From: Gari tellinella
Taxonomy: Eukaryota > Mollusca > Bivalvia > Cardiida > Psammobiidae
DNA: 64,000 bases
Direction of reading: 5' to 3'
Assembly (NCBI GenBank): GCA_922989275.2
Contig: OV277861.1
Span: forward strand, 14,098,540-14,162,539
Positions 21,286 to 33,268 of the stretch are shown here, in pieces (the stretch's first letter is position 1; the number at the start of each line of letters is the position of its first letter). The position numbers and the translations under genes were made by a program. The notes below the pieces were generated by a model. That model saw only the letters and a list, made by a program, of their open reading frames with translations, did no database searches and was not told the origin of the DNA.

Positions 21286-21741
21286 TGTTGCACTGTATTA
21301 AAGGTAGTAAGGTATTCTATAAACTCGGTTTTCATGTAAATAGTTTTGCATTTTCGCGCCACAACGTCATAACGTTAAATTTCACAGTAGTGCATGTTTT
21401 ATATATTATCGAGTTATGCTTTCCGTTAGAAAATGGTTAATAATATTATATTCTTCATATTTGCGACAGTATATTAGTTTTTGAACAAGCTTAAATTCTC
21501 GACGACACCGCCTATGACCATTAAAACATCATATAACGTGCAAAAAACGTAACAGGTTCAAAGAAAAATGAGAATGTGGATAATAATGGAGTTTTCTGCT
21601 TTACTTTTGTCATGATTTAAGGTTCCGCGTGTATTAAACACTACCAGTGCTTAAAGGTGTCTGAATTCAGGCATGCGGAATAGTATGTAAGTGGGGTATT
21701 GTTCGTTTCTATGGTTTAAACAGTGAATATAAGTATTATGA

Positions 21742-22070
21742 AGATCTCCCTCTCTAAAACAACACCCAGCGAAAGAAAAAGAATGAGTCCGTTAATATCT
21801 TTGAGTACATTTGCAAACAGTTTGAACCGAGATCAGACACCGCTTATCGCGGCGTCTGATCTGGGTTAAACTGTGTGTCAATCGTCTTCATATGTCTTCT
21901 GTCAAAATGTTTAATTCGTAATTTTGAGAAAAAAGGAAACGACATTCTTCAGGAGACTATATTGCTGCAGTGAAATCATTAACCATAATTGTCTTGTTTG
22001 GGAACAGTGGCAAGCATTACTGTAAGAAGGGAATCGTTTTTCGGAGGACCATTGTAGGGAGGGAGCTCTG
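21742..22070 (+). mobile_element. Family A element
   Basis: Left end reads TCCCTCTCTAAAACAACACC; right end GGAGGGAGCTCTG followed by TA. The core 1 hairpin at about 21811-21877 has the tip ACCGCTTATCGCGGC. The right half shows TTTGGGAACAGTGGCAAGC. The extreme left end is worn. Confidence 0.65.
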
Positions 22071-22823
22071 TACATACATCCTGCACAGAGACACTCAGCA
22101 CTGTCCAGTGTAACCCCTCTACTACACATGTGACTTGATTCGAAACCTAGCAAAAGGTTGCGCTTTACACGACGTCTAATAAGGATCTTAACTGTTTTTA
22201 TCACATAAACGAGCAAAATATAGAGGGCCGTAAAAATCGTATGGCCCACTGGGCATATATTTTATACTAATTTTCGAATCACCAAAATAATGTTCTACTA
22301 CGCCGACTGTAAATCAGTTAAGAGAACCTAGACAAACATAGATCACCACTAGGTATTGAAACATTTCGAAGTGTCCTAGAAACATTATCCCTAGCAGTCT
22401 CGCAAACTCAGGCTGCAAATCAGGCTAAACTTAATACTACGTAGACTTTAGTATTAACAGTGACTCAGATTGTTTTTCAAATTTAGACGTTACAATGATA
22501 ATGACGTCATGTTACGTCTTGACGTTATTTTGAAAACGAAACTAGATTCTTAATTCAAATGATCATTTTTAGTCAATTAGAACAACTTTAATTTAAATAT
22601 TAATTTAAAATTTGAATATGGTATCAGAGAAGTCTTTTCACAACGCAATGGTGTTGATTTTCTTTACGTTAATATGATTGGTGTTTTTATCTACGGATGA
22701 ATAAAACCGAATAACACCTATGACGAATCGTTTACCTAAGAGACGAGGGCAAAAGTGAAAGTAAGACCGTTCGGATTTTCGTGTCATTTGGTGTTTATGT
22801 GATAAATAGGATATTAAATTTCG
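22071..22823. other. Non-coding stretch without recognisable feature
   Basis: AT-rich, no gene or repeat supported. Confidence 0.4.
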
Positions 22824-22940
22824 TGTTTTTTCAGTAATAAATTTGTTGAACTCGTTGGATAAAAATGATATATTGCTCGCCAAGGCTCGCAAAATATCAT
22901 TTTTATCCAACTCGTTCAATAGATTAATTACTGAAAAAAC
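22824..22940. repeat. Long hairpin, unrelated to cores 1 and 2
   Basis: Arms of about 57 bp: GTTTTTTCAGTAATAAATTT... opposite ...TAATTACTGAAAAAAC, meeting at GCTCGCCAAGGCTCGC. The inner part (TGGATAAAAATGATAT and its complement) is perfect. The flanks show no clear terminal repeat or target duplication. Confidence 0.7.
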
Positions 22941-23829
22941 ATTCATTCAATATCTTCTATGTAACACTCCAATTGCAGACGACAAATTTTAGCAGGCGAT
23001 ATTTTGTCTCCGAAAAGATAAATTTAGACATTTACTTTGGCGATAAAAGGGTTATACATAACTGTAAATGCATACACAACAACGTGAGACAGAAACCGCG
23101 ATACTATATATAGAAACAACACGGATCGCCCACGTGTAAGATCGCGTGATATAGAACGCCTCTGCAATATAACCCACATTCTAAATCATTATACTTTCAA
23201 CGCTTTAAACTTGTCTCTTGAGTCGATCCAGATGTTCAAGATTTGTTTTATTTAAATCGCATAAGAGTTGTCGGTCATTGTTTTGCAATTTAATAGAAAG
23301 GAATTAGAGATTAAAAGAAAAAAGACGAATAATAAAAGTAAATATTGGAAAACGTGTTAAACTGACGACACAATCTAGTTTTAAATTCGAAGTCTATAGT
23401 TTTGTGTAAAGATTGCGATTATATAGACAATTTATTGTTTTATACTTTTGTCTCCTTCAAATTGCCGCATTCACCCTTTTACTGAATACCCCGAGTACAA
23501 TGATTATTTTCAAACAGCTTGGGTCCATGGATCCGTTTCATAAAAATCCGTACGACAATAGCGGTCGTAGATGAAAATTGCAAACAACATACACATGAAA
23601 GATGCCGAATATCTATTTGTCACTATGATAATACTTCTGAAATAAAACACATTTAAGCAAAGTTTGAAGTATATACTCACATATATTACTCAACATTCAG
23701 TCATTAGTGCAGGACTAGGCCTCTAGACCCGTTTGCAAAATGGTGTTGAGAGAGTTTCTCACTTGATGTGAGTTAACGAGACCATAGACATCACAAATCA
23801 CCGAGGTGCTTGTCTGCCACGCTGTCACG
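22941..23829. other. Non-coding stretch with one family F fragment
   Basis: A fragment GGATCCGTTTCATAAAAATC followed by CGTACGACA near 23530-23560 looks like the left end of a family F element. Nothing else is recognised. Confidence 0.4.
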
Positions 23830-25270
23830 TTTCCCATAATATCCAAATCCAATATGGCCGCCGCCAGCCATTTTGGAAAAGCTAACTTTTTTGTTTTTTG
23901 GAGAATAAATAAGTGTAATACCTCTAAATTGATTGTTTTTTGGTGTGGAACTCATTTCTGCTGCCCTTTGTGCAATCTGGGGTGTCTTTGATTTGGAAAG
24001 GTCAAATTTCACATTAGTCAAATCCAATATGGCCGCCGCCAACCATGTTGGAAAAGCTTTTTTCGTTGTTTTTTTAAGAAAAATCAAATATGATACTTCT
24101 AAATTGATTATTTTTTAGAGTATTACTCATTTCTGATGCCCTTTGTGCAATATGGGATGTCTTTGATTTGAAATGATAAAGTTCCACGATAGCAAAATCC
24201 AATATGGCCGCCGCAAGCCATGTTAAAAAAGCTAACTTTTTTCCTTTTTTGGAGAATAAACCAATGTAATACCTCTCAATTGATAATTTTTGGGTGTTGA
24301 ACTCATTTCTGATGCCTTTTTTGCAATCTGGGATGTATTTGATTCGTAAAGGTCAAGTTTCACAATCGCCAAATCCAATATGGCCGCCGCAAGCCATGTT
24401 AAAAAAGCTAATTTTGTTTCTTTTTTGGAGAACAATCCAATGTAATACCTCTCAATTGATAATGTTTGGGTGTTGAACTCATTTCTGAGGCCTTTTGTGC
24501 AATCTGGGATGTCTTTGATTTGGAAAGATCGAGTTCAACAATAGCCAAATCCAATATGGCCGCCGCAAGCCATGTTAAAAAAGTTAATTTTGTTTCTTTT
24601 TTGGAGAATAAACCAATGTAATACCTCTCAATTGATAATATTTGGGTGTTGAACTCATTTTTGAAGCCTTTTCTACTATCTGGGATGTTTTGATTCGGAA
24701 AGGTCAAGTTTCCCAATAGCCAAATCCAATATGGCCGCCGCAAACCATGTTGAAAAAGCTAATTTTGTTGTTTTTTGGACAAAAATCAAATGCTATACTT
24801 CTAAATTGATTATTTTTTAGAGTAGAACTCATTTCTGATGCCCTTTGTGCAATCTAGGGTGTCTTTGCTTTGGAAAGATCAAGTTCCAAAAGAAGCAAAA
24901 TCCAATATGGCCGCCGCAACCATGTTGAAAAAGCTATTTGTTTTCTTTTTTGGAGAATTATCAAATGTAATACCGGTACCTCTAAATTAATAATATTTTG
25001 GTGTGGCACTTATTTCTGAGGCCCTTTGTATAATCTTGGGTGTTTTTGATTCAGAAAGGTCAAATTCCACAATAGCAAAATCCAATATGGCAGCAGCAAA
25101 CCACGATGGAAATGCTAATTTAAAAAAATAATAATTAAGAAAGATCAAATATACATGTAATACATGTATATCTTAATTGGTTATTGCTTGTGTTTAACTC
25201 ATTTCCTCTCTGAGGTCCTTTGTTCAATATGGAGAGCCATTGGTTTGAAAAGGTCAAGTTCAATGTCTTT
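23830..25270. repeat. Tandem array of about 175-bp units, eight copies
   Basis: The landmark TCCAATATGGCCGCC recurs near 23848, 24024, 24198, 24373, 24548, 24723, 24900 and 25080 (last copy TCCAATATGGCAGCAGC), giving steps of about 174-180 bp. Each unit also holds a CTCATTTCTGATGCC-like word and a TTTGTGCAATCTGGG-like word. The fourth to sixth units look most alike; the outer ones have diverged, the usual pattern of unequal exchange. Short open frames across it arise from the repeat and are not genes. Confidence 0.85.
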
Positions 25271-25377
25271 TTGATACATTAACGAACTTTGGCTTAGCTT
25301 GAACAACAGTAGTCAGTATGTAAACAAGATGTAAGTAAATGGCAACTCTCTGACATTAGACAGAGAACACACGACAG

Positions 25378-25452
25378 TGAGCGGGACTCAATCCTACGTC
25401 CTGAGGTAAGAGGCTTTTATCCTAACCACTAAGACTACCACAGGCCCATGAA
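25378..25452 (-). repeat. tRNA-like sequence, possible SINE
   Basis: On the minus strand, GTGGTAGTCTTAGTGGTTAG resembles a tRNA A box region and GGATTGAGTCC a B box. The cloverleaf is incomplete. It lies next to the end of the tandem array. Confidence 0.35.
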
Positions 25453-25587
25453 CAGACGGTAGGGCCGGGGCAGAATATATAACACCTTGTTCCACATGCA
25501 TAGAATGATACATCAATAAAGCATCAACAATTGATTAGATACACATGTAGTTCCAAAGTCATTTCGTGCCGGGTTTAAAAAAATGTT

Positions 25588-25944
25588 CAGCTTTCCCTCT
25601 CTACAATGACACCAATTGGGAGACAGAACTTGTGTGCGTTGTTCGGAGGGAGTCGTTATAGAGAGGGAAATTGACTTACATTTGCAAACAGCTTGAATCC
25701 AGATCAGACGCCGCGTAACACGGCGTCTGATCTGGATTCAAGCTGTTTGTCACTCGTTATTCAGTTTTTTCTGTCAATATGTCCGTTATGCAACTTTTAG
25801 AAAAACAACAGATGACAATTTTAAGCAGACGATATTGCAGTCGTGAATAGGTTGGACATCATTTTCTTGTTTTAGGAACAGCGACAAGTGTCGTTGTAAA
25901 GAGGGAGTCGTTGTTGGGAGGGCCGTTGTAGAGAGGGAGCACTG
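25588..25944 (+). mobile_element. Complete family A element (357 bp)
   Basis: Ends CAGCTTTCCCTCTCTAC and GTAGAGAGGGAGCACTG; right flank TA, left flank mutated to TT. Near-perfect core 1 hairpin at about 25683-25750 (tip GCCGCGTAACACGGC). Confidence 0.75.
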
Positions 25945-25947
25945 TAT

Positions 25948-26589
25948 ATTGCTGTACAAAGTGCCCTACAGTTGTACTAATCCTCGCATTTCGCCTATAT
26001 CTGGGCTTTGAAATGTTCGTTGTGAATAAGATTAGTTTCATATATAATGATAAAAGCCTCAAACTATTTACTAGGACAAAGTTGATGAGTGAAAAACGTA
26101 CAAGTCTCAAGATACCTCCTCTTAAATGTTGAAATGGTGCAAAATAATATACGATGCGCCTACTAGTTGCTAAATTAGGTCATCATACTATCATTATTTT
26201 AAGGTCTTTATATTTGTAGATAATTATCATTTGAAATAAATGAGTAAGGATATGTCTTTAAGAATTCAATTTTTCAACAAGTCACTTTCGCAAAGGTTAC
26301 ATATTTTTTTAGCGTTATGGGTATAGCATAAGCGGTTTCTTACAGCAGATAAAGGTCAAGCATTATGATCATTACAAGAGTGCTCGCTTTGCTCTTAGCC
26401 TACGTAACAGAATCCTCCGGTCACAATAGTCCAGTCAATCTACACTTTGACCTAGAAGAAATTGCAAAAGAATTAGTTTCGATGGTATCGTGATGCATCA
26501 ATCAATAACAATAACATATCAAAAGTCTAGTAAAATCTATGTAGCCGTTTAAGAGAAAAATGCATTTTTTAAACTGGAAAATTCTCTTT
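25948..26589. other. Non-coding stretch without recognisable feature
   Basis: AT-rich with no feature I can support. Confidence 0.4.
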
Positions 26590-26599
26590 TGAAAAACGC

Positions 26600-26750
26600 T
26601 AAAATAGCGTCCCGATTACGCCACCGTACCTGGTTTTTATCACGTGACGTGACGCGAGCGTCTCGCGATATCGGATTGACGTTGTCTGCACAATGTTTAT
26701 TTGAGTGTATTTTCATTCGAGGAGAGCGGATTTAATAATGAAAAAGGTAA
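26600..26750 (+). promoter_or_regulatory. Candidate promoter and first exon of an unknown gene
   Basis: A local CpG-rich patch in AT-rich surroundings contains CACGTGACGTGACGC (E-box and CRE-like words) and TCTCGCGA, words common in metazoan promoters. About 70 bases on, ATGAAAAAG is followed at once by a strong donor, GTAAGA (about 26738-26752). No downstream exon is recognised, so this rests on motifs only. Confidence 0.25.
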
Positions 26751-27030
26751 GAACGTTATTTGTTTATTATACATGACAAACTTACATACTACGACATGCA
26801 TACATTAAAAAAAAAATCATATTAAAGAAGAATCCAAATTGTCACCAGTTTTCGTACCTTGTTATCTACGCTATTTCTCTGACAGTCATAGAAACACGTT
26901 ATGACGTTTTCGAATGAAAATATGTATTGGATATTAACAGGTATTAATGAAAAATACTTGTAGAATGTATAAATTAACGAAAAAGGTGATTTTATTTTAT
27001 ATCTATAAAACTGATTTTAACATTTCTTAA

Positions 27031-27215
27031 CCCTTTCATGAACAAAGTTATCGTGAGGGTTTTACCTCTTCACCGCTATATTAGCTGCTTCAATATTGTT
27101 GTCTGCAATGTGGTTTTAAAGTTAGATTTACGGATTTCAATACAAATTGCAAACAGTTTTGAACCTGATCAACTGATTGCAAATGTGCTTTATGACGTCA
27201 TTGAGAGTGAAAAGG
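27031..27215 (+). mobile_element. Family C element with deleted core
   Basis: TTAA at 27027-27030 and 27216-27219 bounds CCCTTTCATG and GAGAGTGAAAAGG. The core 1 hairpin is reduced to AAACAGTTTTGAACCTGATCA; the right arm is gone. Confidence 0.65.
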
Positions 27216-27219
27216 TTAA

Positions 27220-28325
27220 GAAGGTGTTTCAAAATTAGGCATGATAATTGAAATACTGTTAGGAGTAATTAATTGCACAAAAGGCTTTTCTATGGCAAAT
27301 ACATTTAAGAAATCGGGTTTAAAAGAAAAGGAGTATTGTCTTATGTTTTCATTTACACTTTGTCTCAGCTATCTAACCCTTTACCTGCATTGACCTGGTG
27401 TCACTTGCATTTGGCAACATGTTTAATAGAGATCAAACGCCACGAACATTGACCTCTGATAAGGTTACTATTTGATTGGTACTCCTAGTAATGTATTGTA
27501 ACTCAAAATGTCCAAACAAAATTTAAGAACTAAATACGACAAGAGTTTTAAGCAGATTAAATAATACCAATGATTGGATTATTATTAAGAGAAAACACCT
27601 AAAGGTCGTATAAAAAAGAAAGGTAAGTGTTTATTAGAAGACATTTGCAAAATATAAAGCTCTAGAGACAGGCATAGCAAAAATAAATGTTTGTTTGTGG
27701 TTGAAATTAGGTTATATCCAATGAGAATCTAAAGGATTGGTTTGAAGCAAGGATTTGAGTACATATACTTTGCAAGGACATCGGCATGTGCCTTTGCACG
27801 TAAGGCTGCTTGACCCTTTACCCCATAGCCTGTTTCTAGTTTTCAAGAAAGGTACAATAATTCTGTTTGAAGATATTTATGACTGTATAAATTGGAGCTA
27901 TTTTCTGTTGTGGAGGAATAAATCAAATGCGCTAAAAGTCGCTTCTATGGTGGAAAAGGTAAATGTAAAGAAAACGATGAGTGCGACAAAATGATTTCAA
28001 TTAGGTAATTATCTGGAAAAAAGTGTCTTTAATCTTTGCTTGTTTATCCTTTTGATACGGCCGAAACAAAAAGCTGGCCTTTAGATAATGTGTACGCGTT
28101 GCGTGAATAAATCAAGAAATAGAGAAATAATTTTCATGATCCTATCGACCTGAGAAATTATCGCACAGTTTTATGGGCGCCGCCATTTTATCTTTTACGA
28201 TTTCACTTCCGGCAAGGGAATGTCTAATTCACCAACCAACCGAGCGTTCGGAAATTCCGTAGCGGCGCCTCAACCGGCTCTACTCTATGGAAATATTTTA
28301 TTTTAGTCGTACATAATTTAACTGT
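27220..28325. other. Non-coding stretch with a hairpin-less family D remnant
   Basis: About 27812-27985 carries family D words (CCCTTTACCCCATAGCCTG, AAATTGGAGCTATTTTCT, GTCGCTTCTATGG) without the hairpin. The rest shows no gene. Near 28170-28290 a CpG-richer patch with GCCGCCATTTTATC and CACTTCCGG precedes the RT fragment. Confidence 0.45.
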
Positions 28326-29003
28326 GTGCAATGGGTAGATACGATTGCGTACACAGGCTCATTTTTTGATACGTTGTTTCCTTTTATTTACCCAAAAGAA
28401 TTACGCCTTAATAAAACAAACGAGTCAAATTTATCGGCACCATTTTTAGATTTGGATCTTTTAATAAATAACGGAATTGTTTCTTCTAAGATTTACGATA
28501 AACGAGATGATTTTGATTTTAGTATTGTAAACTATCCTCATCTAGATGGCGATGTTCCCCGTTCTACATCTTACGGGGTTTATATTTCACAACTTATTCG
28601 TTTTGCTAGGGCTTGTACCTCTGTTGAGGACTTCCACATTCGTAATAAAACTATTACTGAAAAGCTTCTTAAACAGGGGTACAGATTTAATAAACTTCGT
28701 AAAACATTTTCTAAATTCTTTTATAGAAATCTTCCTCTCATTAACAAGTATAAATGTAACTTAAAGTCTTTTCTGCGGCAAGGTATTTCACATCCGGAGT
28801 TTGATGGTGATGTGATTTACAGACTTCGTAAGATTCTTGGACATATGCATTTTCAAAACCTATTTGTGAAACGTATTAGATTTTTCCTCAAAAAAGATTA
28901 TGATCCAACTATATTGCTGCGCACTTCACGTTTGGTTATCTATCAATCTACAATTGATAACTATGCTTTCCTCTTTGGTTGTGCGACGACAGACAGGGCT
29001 TAG
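28326..29003 (+). pseudogene. 5'-truncated reverse transcriptase fragment (C-terminal part)
   Basis: About 225 codons open with no true ATG; the real homology probably begins near LFPFIYPKELRLNK. Motifs such as YDKRDDFDFSIVN, SYGVYISQLIRFARAC and KLLKQGYRFNKL match the region after the catalytic core in a widespread but poorly named group of invertebrate reverse transcriptases, possibly Penelope-like. The catalytic palm is absent, so the fragment cannot work alone. It ends TTDRA followed by a stop and a long 3' tail (29004 to about 29900). The class is uncertain; that it is retroelement-derived is fairly sure. Confidence 0.6.
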
Positions 29004-29930
29004 CACTACATGATGGTGTATCTCTAAAGCCGTCCTTAACCGGGAGAGTTATGTCGGATTTTCGTGCTTTGGTTTTTCTCTCCCTCTCTGTCGTACCCTA
29101 AACCCTCCCATGTCTTACAGTTACTCGTGACTACAGACTATTCGCTTGAGTACAATTTGACCGTTGCCATAGTGGGTTATTTTTAACACGGGCTTGAATG
29201 TTTAATTCTTTCCCGTGTTACTAATGATCCTGTCAGAGAATTTTGTTAGATGTTTTACATGTATTTACTTACTGTGCTGGCGATCTTTATGATTGTAAGG
29301 TTGTGGAACAGGGTTTATATTTTATGTACACTGTTCGTCTTTATAGGTGAATATAGGAGATAAGTGTGAGGTTGGGCGCCCCTAAACCCAGGTTTAACCC
29401 CCCAGTGGTTGTTAATGATTAATTAATTTATAGTTAATTATTGATTGCTACTGACCGTACCAAGGCGGGCTCCTATATTCACTTTGCTTTATGTTTGTCT
29501 TGCGTGTTGTTTTCTATTTAGTGTGTAGATGTAGGAATTGTGTTGCGCGTTGCGTGTGTGTGTGTGTGTTTGTTGTGGTATGACTGTGTGTGTGTGTGTT
29601 CTGCTTGAGAGGTGGGTGTATTGTTTGTGTTACGTTTCCTGCTTGAGTCTTTCGTATTTATTTATACCGATAGACATGTCCCTATTGTGTGATTGGTTTG
29701 CCGCACCGGATTAGTGAATCGAGCGGACCGGCTAGCGATAACAAAATGGCCGCCAGTGTTGTTCTCGTGGCAACCGGCATTTCGTACCCTCGCCTTTTCG
29801 CACCCTAGTTTTTGTCATTTCGTATCCTCGTAAAATTAAATTATATACTGGATTTCCTATACTTTGTAGAAACATGTTTCGGCCGTTTATAGGTTTTACC
29901 TATAGTTATATAATTTATTTAATAAAGATG
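29004..29930 (+). repeat. 3' tail of the reverse-transcriptase element
   Basis: Non-coding continuation after the RT stop, including GGTTGGGCGCCCCTAAACCC and CTGACCGTACCAAGGCGGGC, which I believe recur downstream of this RT type elsewhere. It also contains (GT)n runs at about 29550-29610. The right boundary is unclear. Confidence 0.4.
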
Positions 29931-29999
29931 TGTCCTTACTAAAGATCATTTAACCTTATGATATGCGATTGTTCAGTCGACTACTTCAGTGTTGTAGTA

Positions 30000-30317
30000 C
30001 AGTGCTCCCTCCCCACAGCGGCTCTCTGAACAACGAATCCCTCTTTACAACAACGTTTGCCTCTGTTCACAAACAAGACCATTATGTTCAACCTTTTCAT
30101 GTTTTCAATATCGTCTGCTCAAAATTGTCGTCTGCTACTCTTCTAAAAGTCACATATTGGAGTTTATTACAGAACAAACGAGTAACAAATAGCTTAAATC
30201 AAGATCGGATGCCGCGTTTGCATATGTAGGTGAATTTCCCTCCCAACAACAATTCCTTCCGAACAACACGAACAATCTTTGTCTTCTAGTGGATGTTGTT
30301 ATAGAGAGGGAGCACTA
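30000..30317 (-). mobile_element. Family A element, reverse, degraded core
   Basis: TA-flanked. Ends CAGTGCTCCCTCCCCAC and AGAGAGGGAGCACTA. The landmark TCGTCTGCTCAAAATTGTCG is clear; the hairpin is reduced to AATCAAGATCGGATGCCGCG. Confidence 0.65.
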
Positions 30318-30829
30318 TAGAAGTAAAAACAGGTCCTTGCTTAGTACTGGATAAAAGTAAAACAAACAGGTTCTATAAAAGCTTTTTGTATTATTTCATC
30401 GTTCAATTAGAGATAAGAGATATTTGTATTGCTTCAATGGTGATGTTTAATACGAGACTGACAGCACACAAATGTGTTTTAATCTAATATATAAATGTTA
30501 TTATGCATTGATAATAATATTAAGCTTTGTAAAAACTATTCAATAACGTCGAAATGACATCCACAACTGCAAACTATCTGCCCCATTCTGCCTTCAAATG
30601 TGTTATAATGAGTAAGCTAATTATGTACATGTATATGATTTTTTTCTAGCTACAAACATTGGTTTTATAGCCAAATTATCCTAAGGTATTGATCCGTATC
30701 CGTTATAGTTCGAAACTGAGAGCACAAACTTTTTAAAAATAATAAGAGAATGTTTTACCATCAACTGATTTTATATAAAACTGTTATAGTATTAGCATTG
30801 TAGTGATATGCATAAATATTTTTATTTTC
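30318..30829. other. AT-rich non-coding stretch
   Basis: No gene or repeat recognised. Confidence 0.4.
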
Positions 30830-31745
30830 CCCTTTAGGGGGGGGGGAGCATATAGTCGCCGCTTTGTCCGTCCGTCCGTGTTTCCGTCCGTCCGTTCGCC
30901 TGTCCGTCCGTCACGCTTTTTTGTCCGGAGTATATCTCTTGAACGGTACACCGTAGATTGATATACTTGATACAGTGATAGAGAATGACAGGAGGAGGTG
31001 CAGTACACAAGAACCGTAGCTCTCTCATCTCCCAATTTTGAATTACCTCCCTTTTTCTCATAAAAAATCAATTTTGTCCGGAGCATATCTCTGGACAGTT
31101 ACACTGAAAGTTGACAAACTTGTTACAGTGATAGAGGCTGACTAAAGGAAGTGCAGTACACAAGAACGGTAACTCTGTCATGTCCCAATATTGAATTATC
31201 TCCCTTTTTCTTGACTGCTACACTGTATATTAATGGAACTTGATACAGTGATAGATTGTGAAATAAGGAGGTGCAGTACACAAGAACCATGACTCTGTCT
31301 TCTCCCAATATTTAATTATCTCCCCCTTTCTATTTAAAAAAATCTTTTTTTTTCTGGAGCATATCTCCTGAGCATTGCATTGTAAGTTGACGAAACTTGA
31401 TACAGTGATACGAGATGACAGAAAGAGTGCTGTACTCAAGAACCACAAATCTGCCATCTCCCAATATTGAATTATCTCCCTTTTTCTACATAATTTTTTA
31501 AAAAAATCAAATTTTCTGCCGCACTGTAACTTAAACCTTGATACTGTGTTAGCGGATGACAAAACTAAGTGTAGTACACAAGAATTATAACTCATCTCCA
31601 AATATTGAATTGCCTCCCTTTTTCATAATAAATTCATTTTTTTCCGAAGCATATCTCCTGAATGTTACATCGTAAGTTGATGAAACTTGTTACTGTGTTA
31701 ACCTACTAAACATGCTATACCTTGGGCCTTTTCTTTGTGGGGAGC
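30830..31745. repeat. Degenerate tandem repeat of about 150 bp next to a GTCCGTCCG tract
   Basis: Starts with a G run and GTCCGTCCGTCCG. The landmark GTCCGGAGYATATCTC and variants recurs near 30922, 31077, 31354 and 31640, with further worn units near 31205 and 31510; each is followed by a TACAGTGATAGA-like and a GCAGTACACAAGAA-like word. This looks like a bivalve dispersed repeat. Minus-strand open frames across it reflect the repetition. Confidence 0.6.
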
Positions 31746-32126
31746 ATCCATCGTTGGGAACGATATTCTTGTTTTAAATCAAACAAGATCATATCTGGTA
31801 AAACACATATATTTGCAGCATTTAGCGTGTAACATTACCCTCTACTCTTCATATCATTAAAGCGATTTTAATGCCGACGTACTCAATTATCAACTGTGTT
31901 CTTTATTAGATTTAAGTCTGTATGAACTGCAAACTATCAGCAGTGAGTTTTTAGCACTTTTCCTTAGTAGAATATTATTTTATTTACCTTCTTAACATTG
32001 ACATGTTTTCAGTTGAGTCTAGTCCTTTTTTAATTCATATTAAGGGTTGATTTTAACATACTTTGCAAATTAACATACATGCCTCTTACAAGGGTTTACG
32101 CTGTTTGCATATTATGTACTCTTATA

Positions 32127-32372
32127 CAGTGGAGAATCTGTTATTCTTTCCCAATAAACGCGTTTACGCTAAAACTATTATTTGCAGTGCAAACATTTTG
32201 GAGCCAGATCAGACGCCGGGTAACCCGGCGTCTGGTCAGGCTCCAAAATGTTTGCCACCAAGATAAACATGAATTATCAGAATTGTCAAAAAGTTGTACT
32301 TTTCTACGTTTTAGTACTTTGCGTTTGCGTACGTTTGCGTTTAAACGGGAAAGAATAACAGATTCTCCACTG
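32127..32372 (+). mobile_element. Complete family E element (246 bp)
   Basis: TA-flanked, with inverted ends CAGTGGAGAATCTGTTATTC and GAATAACAGATTCTCCACTG. The core 1 hairpin has tip GCCGGGTAACCCGGC and arms CAAACATTTTGGAG / CTCCAAAATGTTTG. The other two full copies read CAAACAGTTTGGAG / CTCCAAACTGTTTG, so both arms changed together here. Confidence 0.85.
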
Positions 32373-32598
32373 TAGTTACATTGTTTGCTATTGATGAGTA
32401 TACTCGTCGTTAGCGTAAGTTATGTTAATGATTTTTCTACTAAACTAAAGGGTGTGTGAAATGTTCGTTTCGGTAATAAGATGAATAAAATCTTACTAAA
32501 TCTTTGCATGCTTGGTAATTGTTTGCGACTGTAACATTTGCCGTCTGCTCTTGTTCTGAAATTGAGATGTTTAAATAAGTCTTGTCATATTTCATATT

Positions 32599-32938
32599 CA
32601 GAGCTCCTCTCTACAACGACACCCTATGGGAGGCAAAACATGTGCGTTGTTCGGAGGGAGTCTTGAGAGGTTGGGAAATTGACTTACATTTGCAACAGCT
32701 TGGATCCAGATCAGACGCCTTGTAACGCGGCGTCTGATCTGGATTTAAGCTGTTTGTCACTCGTCATTATATTTATTTTATCAAATGTCCACTTATATGT
32801 AACTTTGAGACAAAACAGCATACAATTTTGCAGCAGTAATAAAGCGTTAGATATAATAGTCGAGTTTAGGGTATTGCGACAAGGGTCGTTGTAAGGAGTG
32901 GTCGTTGTTGGGAGCGCCGTTGTAGGGAGAGAACACTG
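32599..32938 (+). mobile_element. Family A element (about 340 bp)
   Basis: Ends CAGAGCTCCTCTCTAC and GTAGGGAGAGAACACTG. Core 1 hairpin at about 32694-32757 (tip GCCTTGTAACGCGGC, imperfect). Flanking TA is mutated. Confidence 0.65.
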
Positions 32939-33089
32939 TCGAAGTGACAAAATGTTCGGATCATGATGAGACGCAGCATTTTTCTGAGCCTCACCATGAC
33001 CTTAACTGTTTGTTTAAATGTTATCATTGTGAATCTAAAGGATTGGTTTGAAGCAAGGAAGAATTCAAATGTTGGCATTTAATTTTGTC

Positions 33090-33245
33090 ACCCTCAATGA
33101 CGTCATAAAGCGCATTTGCGAATGTAACGAGGCGTCTGTTCAGGTTCAAAACTGTTTGCTACTTTGTTTGAAATTACGTTAGTTATACTGACTTACTATA
33201 TAAAAGCAGAAAACAATATGGCGGTGAATGGGTAAAAATTCACAA
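33090..33245 (-). mobile_element. Family C fragment
   Basis: Contains CAATGACGTCATAAAGCGC, GGCGTCTGTTCAGGTTC and a terminal GGCGGTGAATGGG. One hairpin arm is missing. Confidence 0.5.
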
Positions 33246-33268
33246 TAATTTTATCATGAAGGGTTTAA

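Noticed and set aside
23830..25270. Regular spacing considered as a CRISPR array
   Set aside because: The unit is about 175 bp with no short repeat-spacer pattern, and the DNA is eukaryotic.
30784..31601. Overlapping minus-strand open frames rich in G, R, T and D residues
   Set aside because: They translate the GTCCGTCCG tract and the 150-bp repeat; no protein family features.
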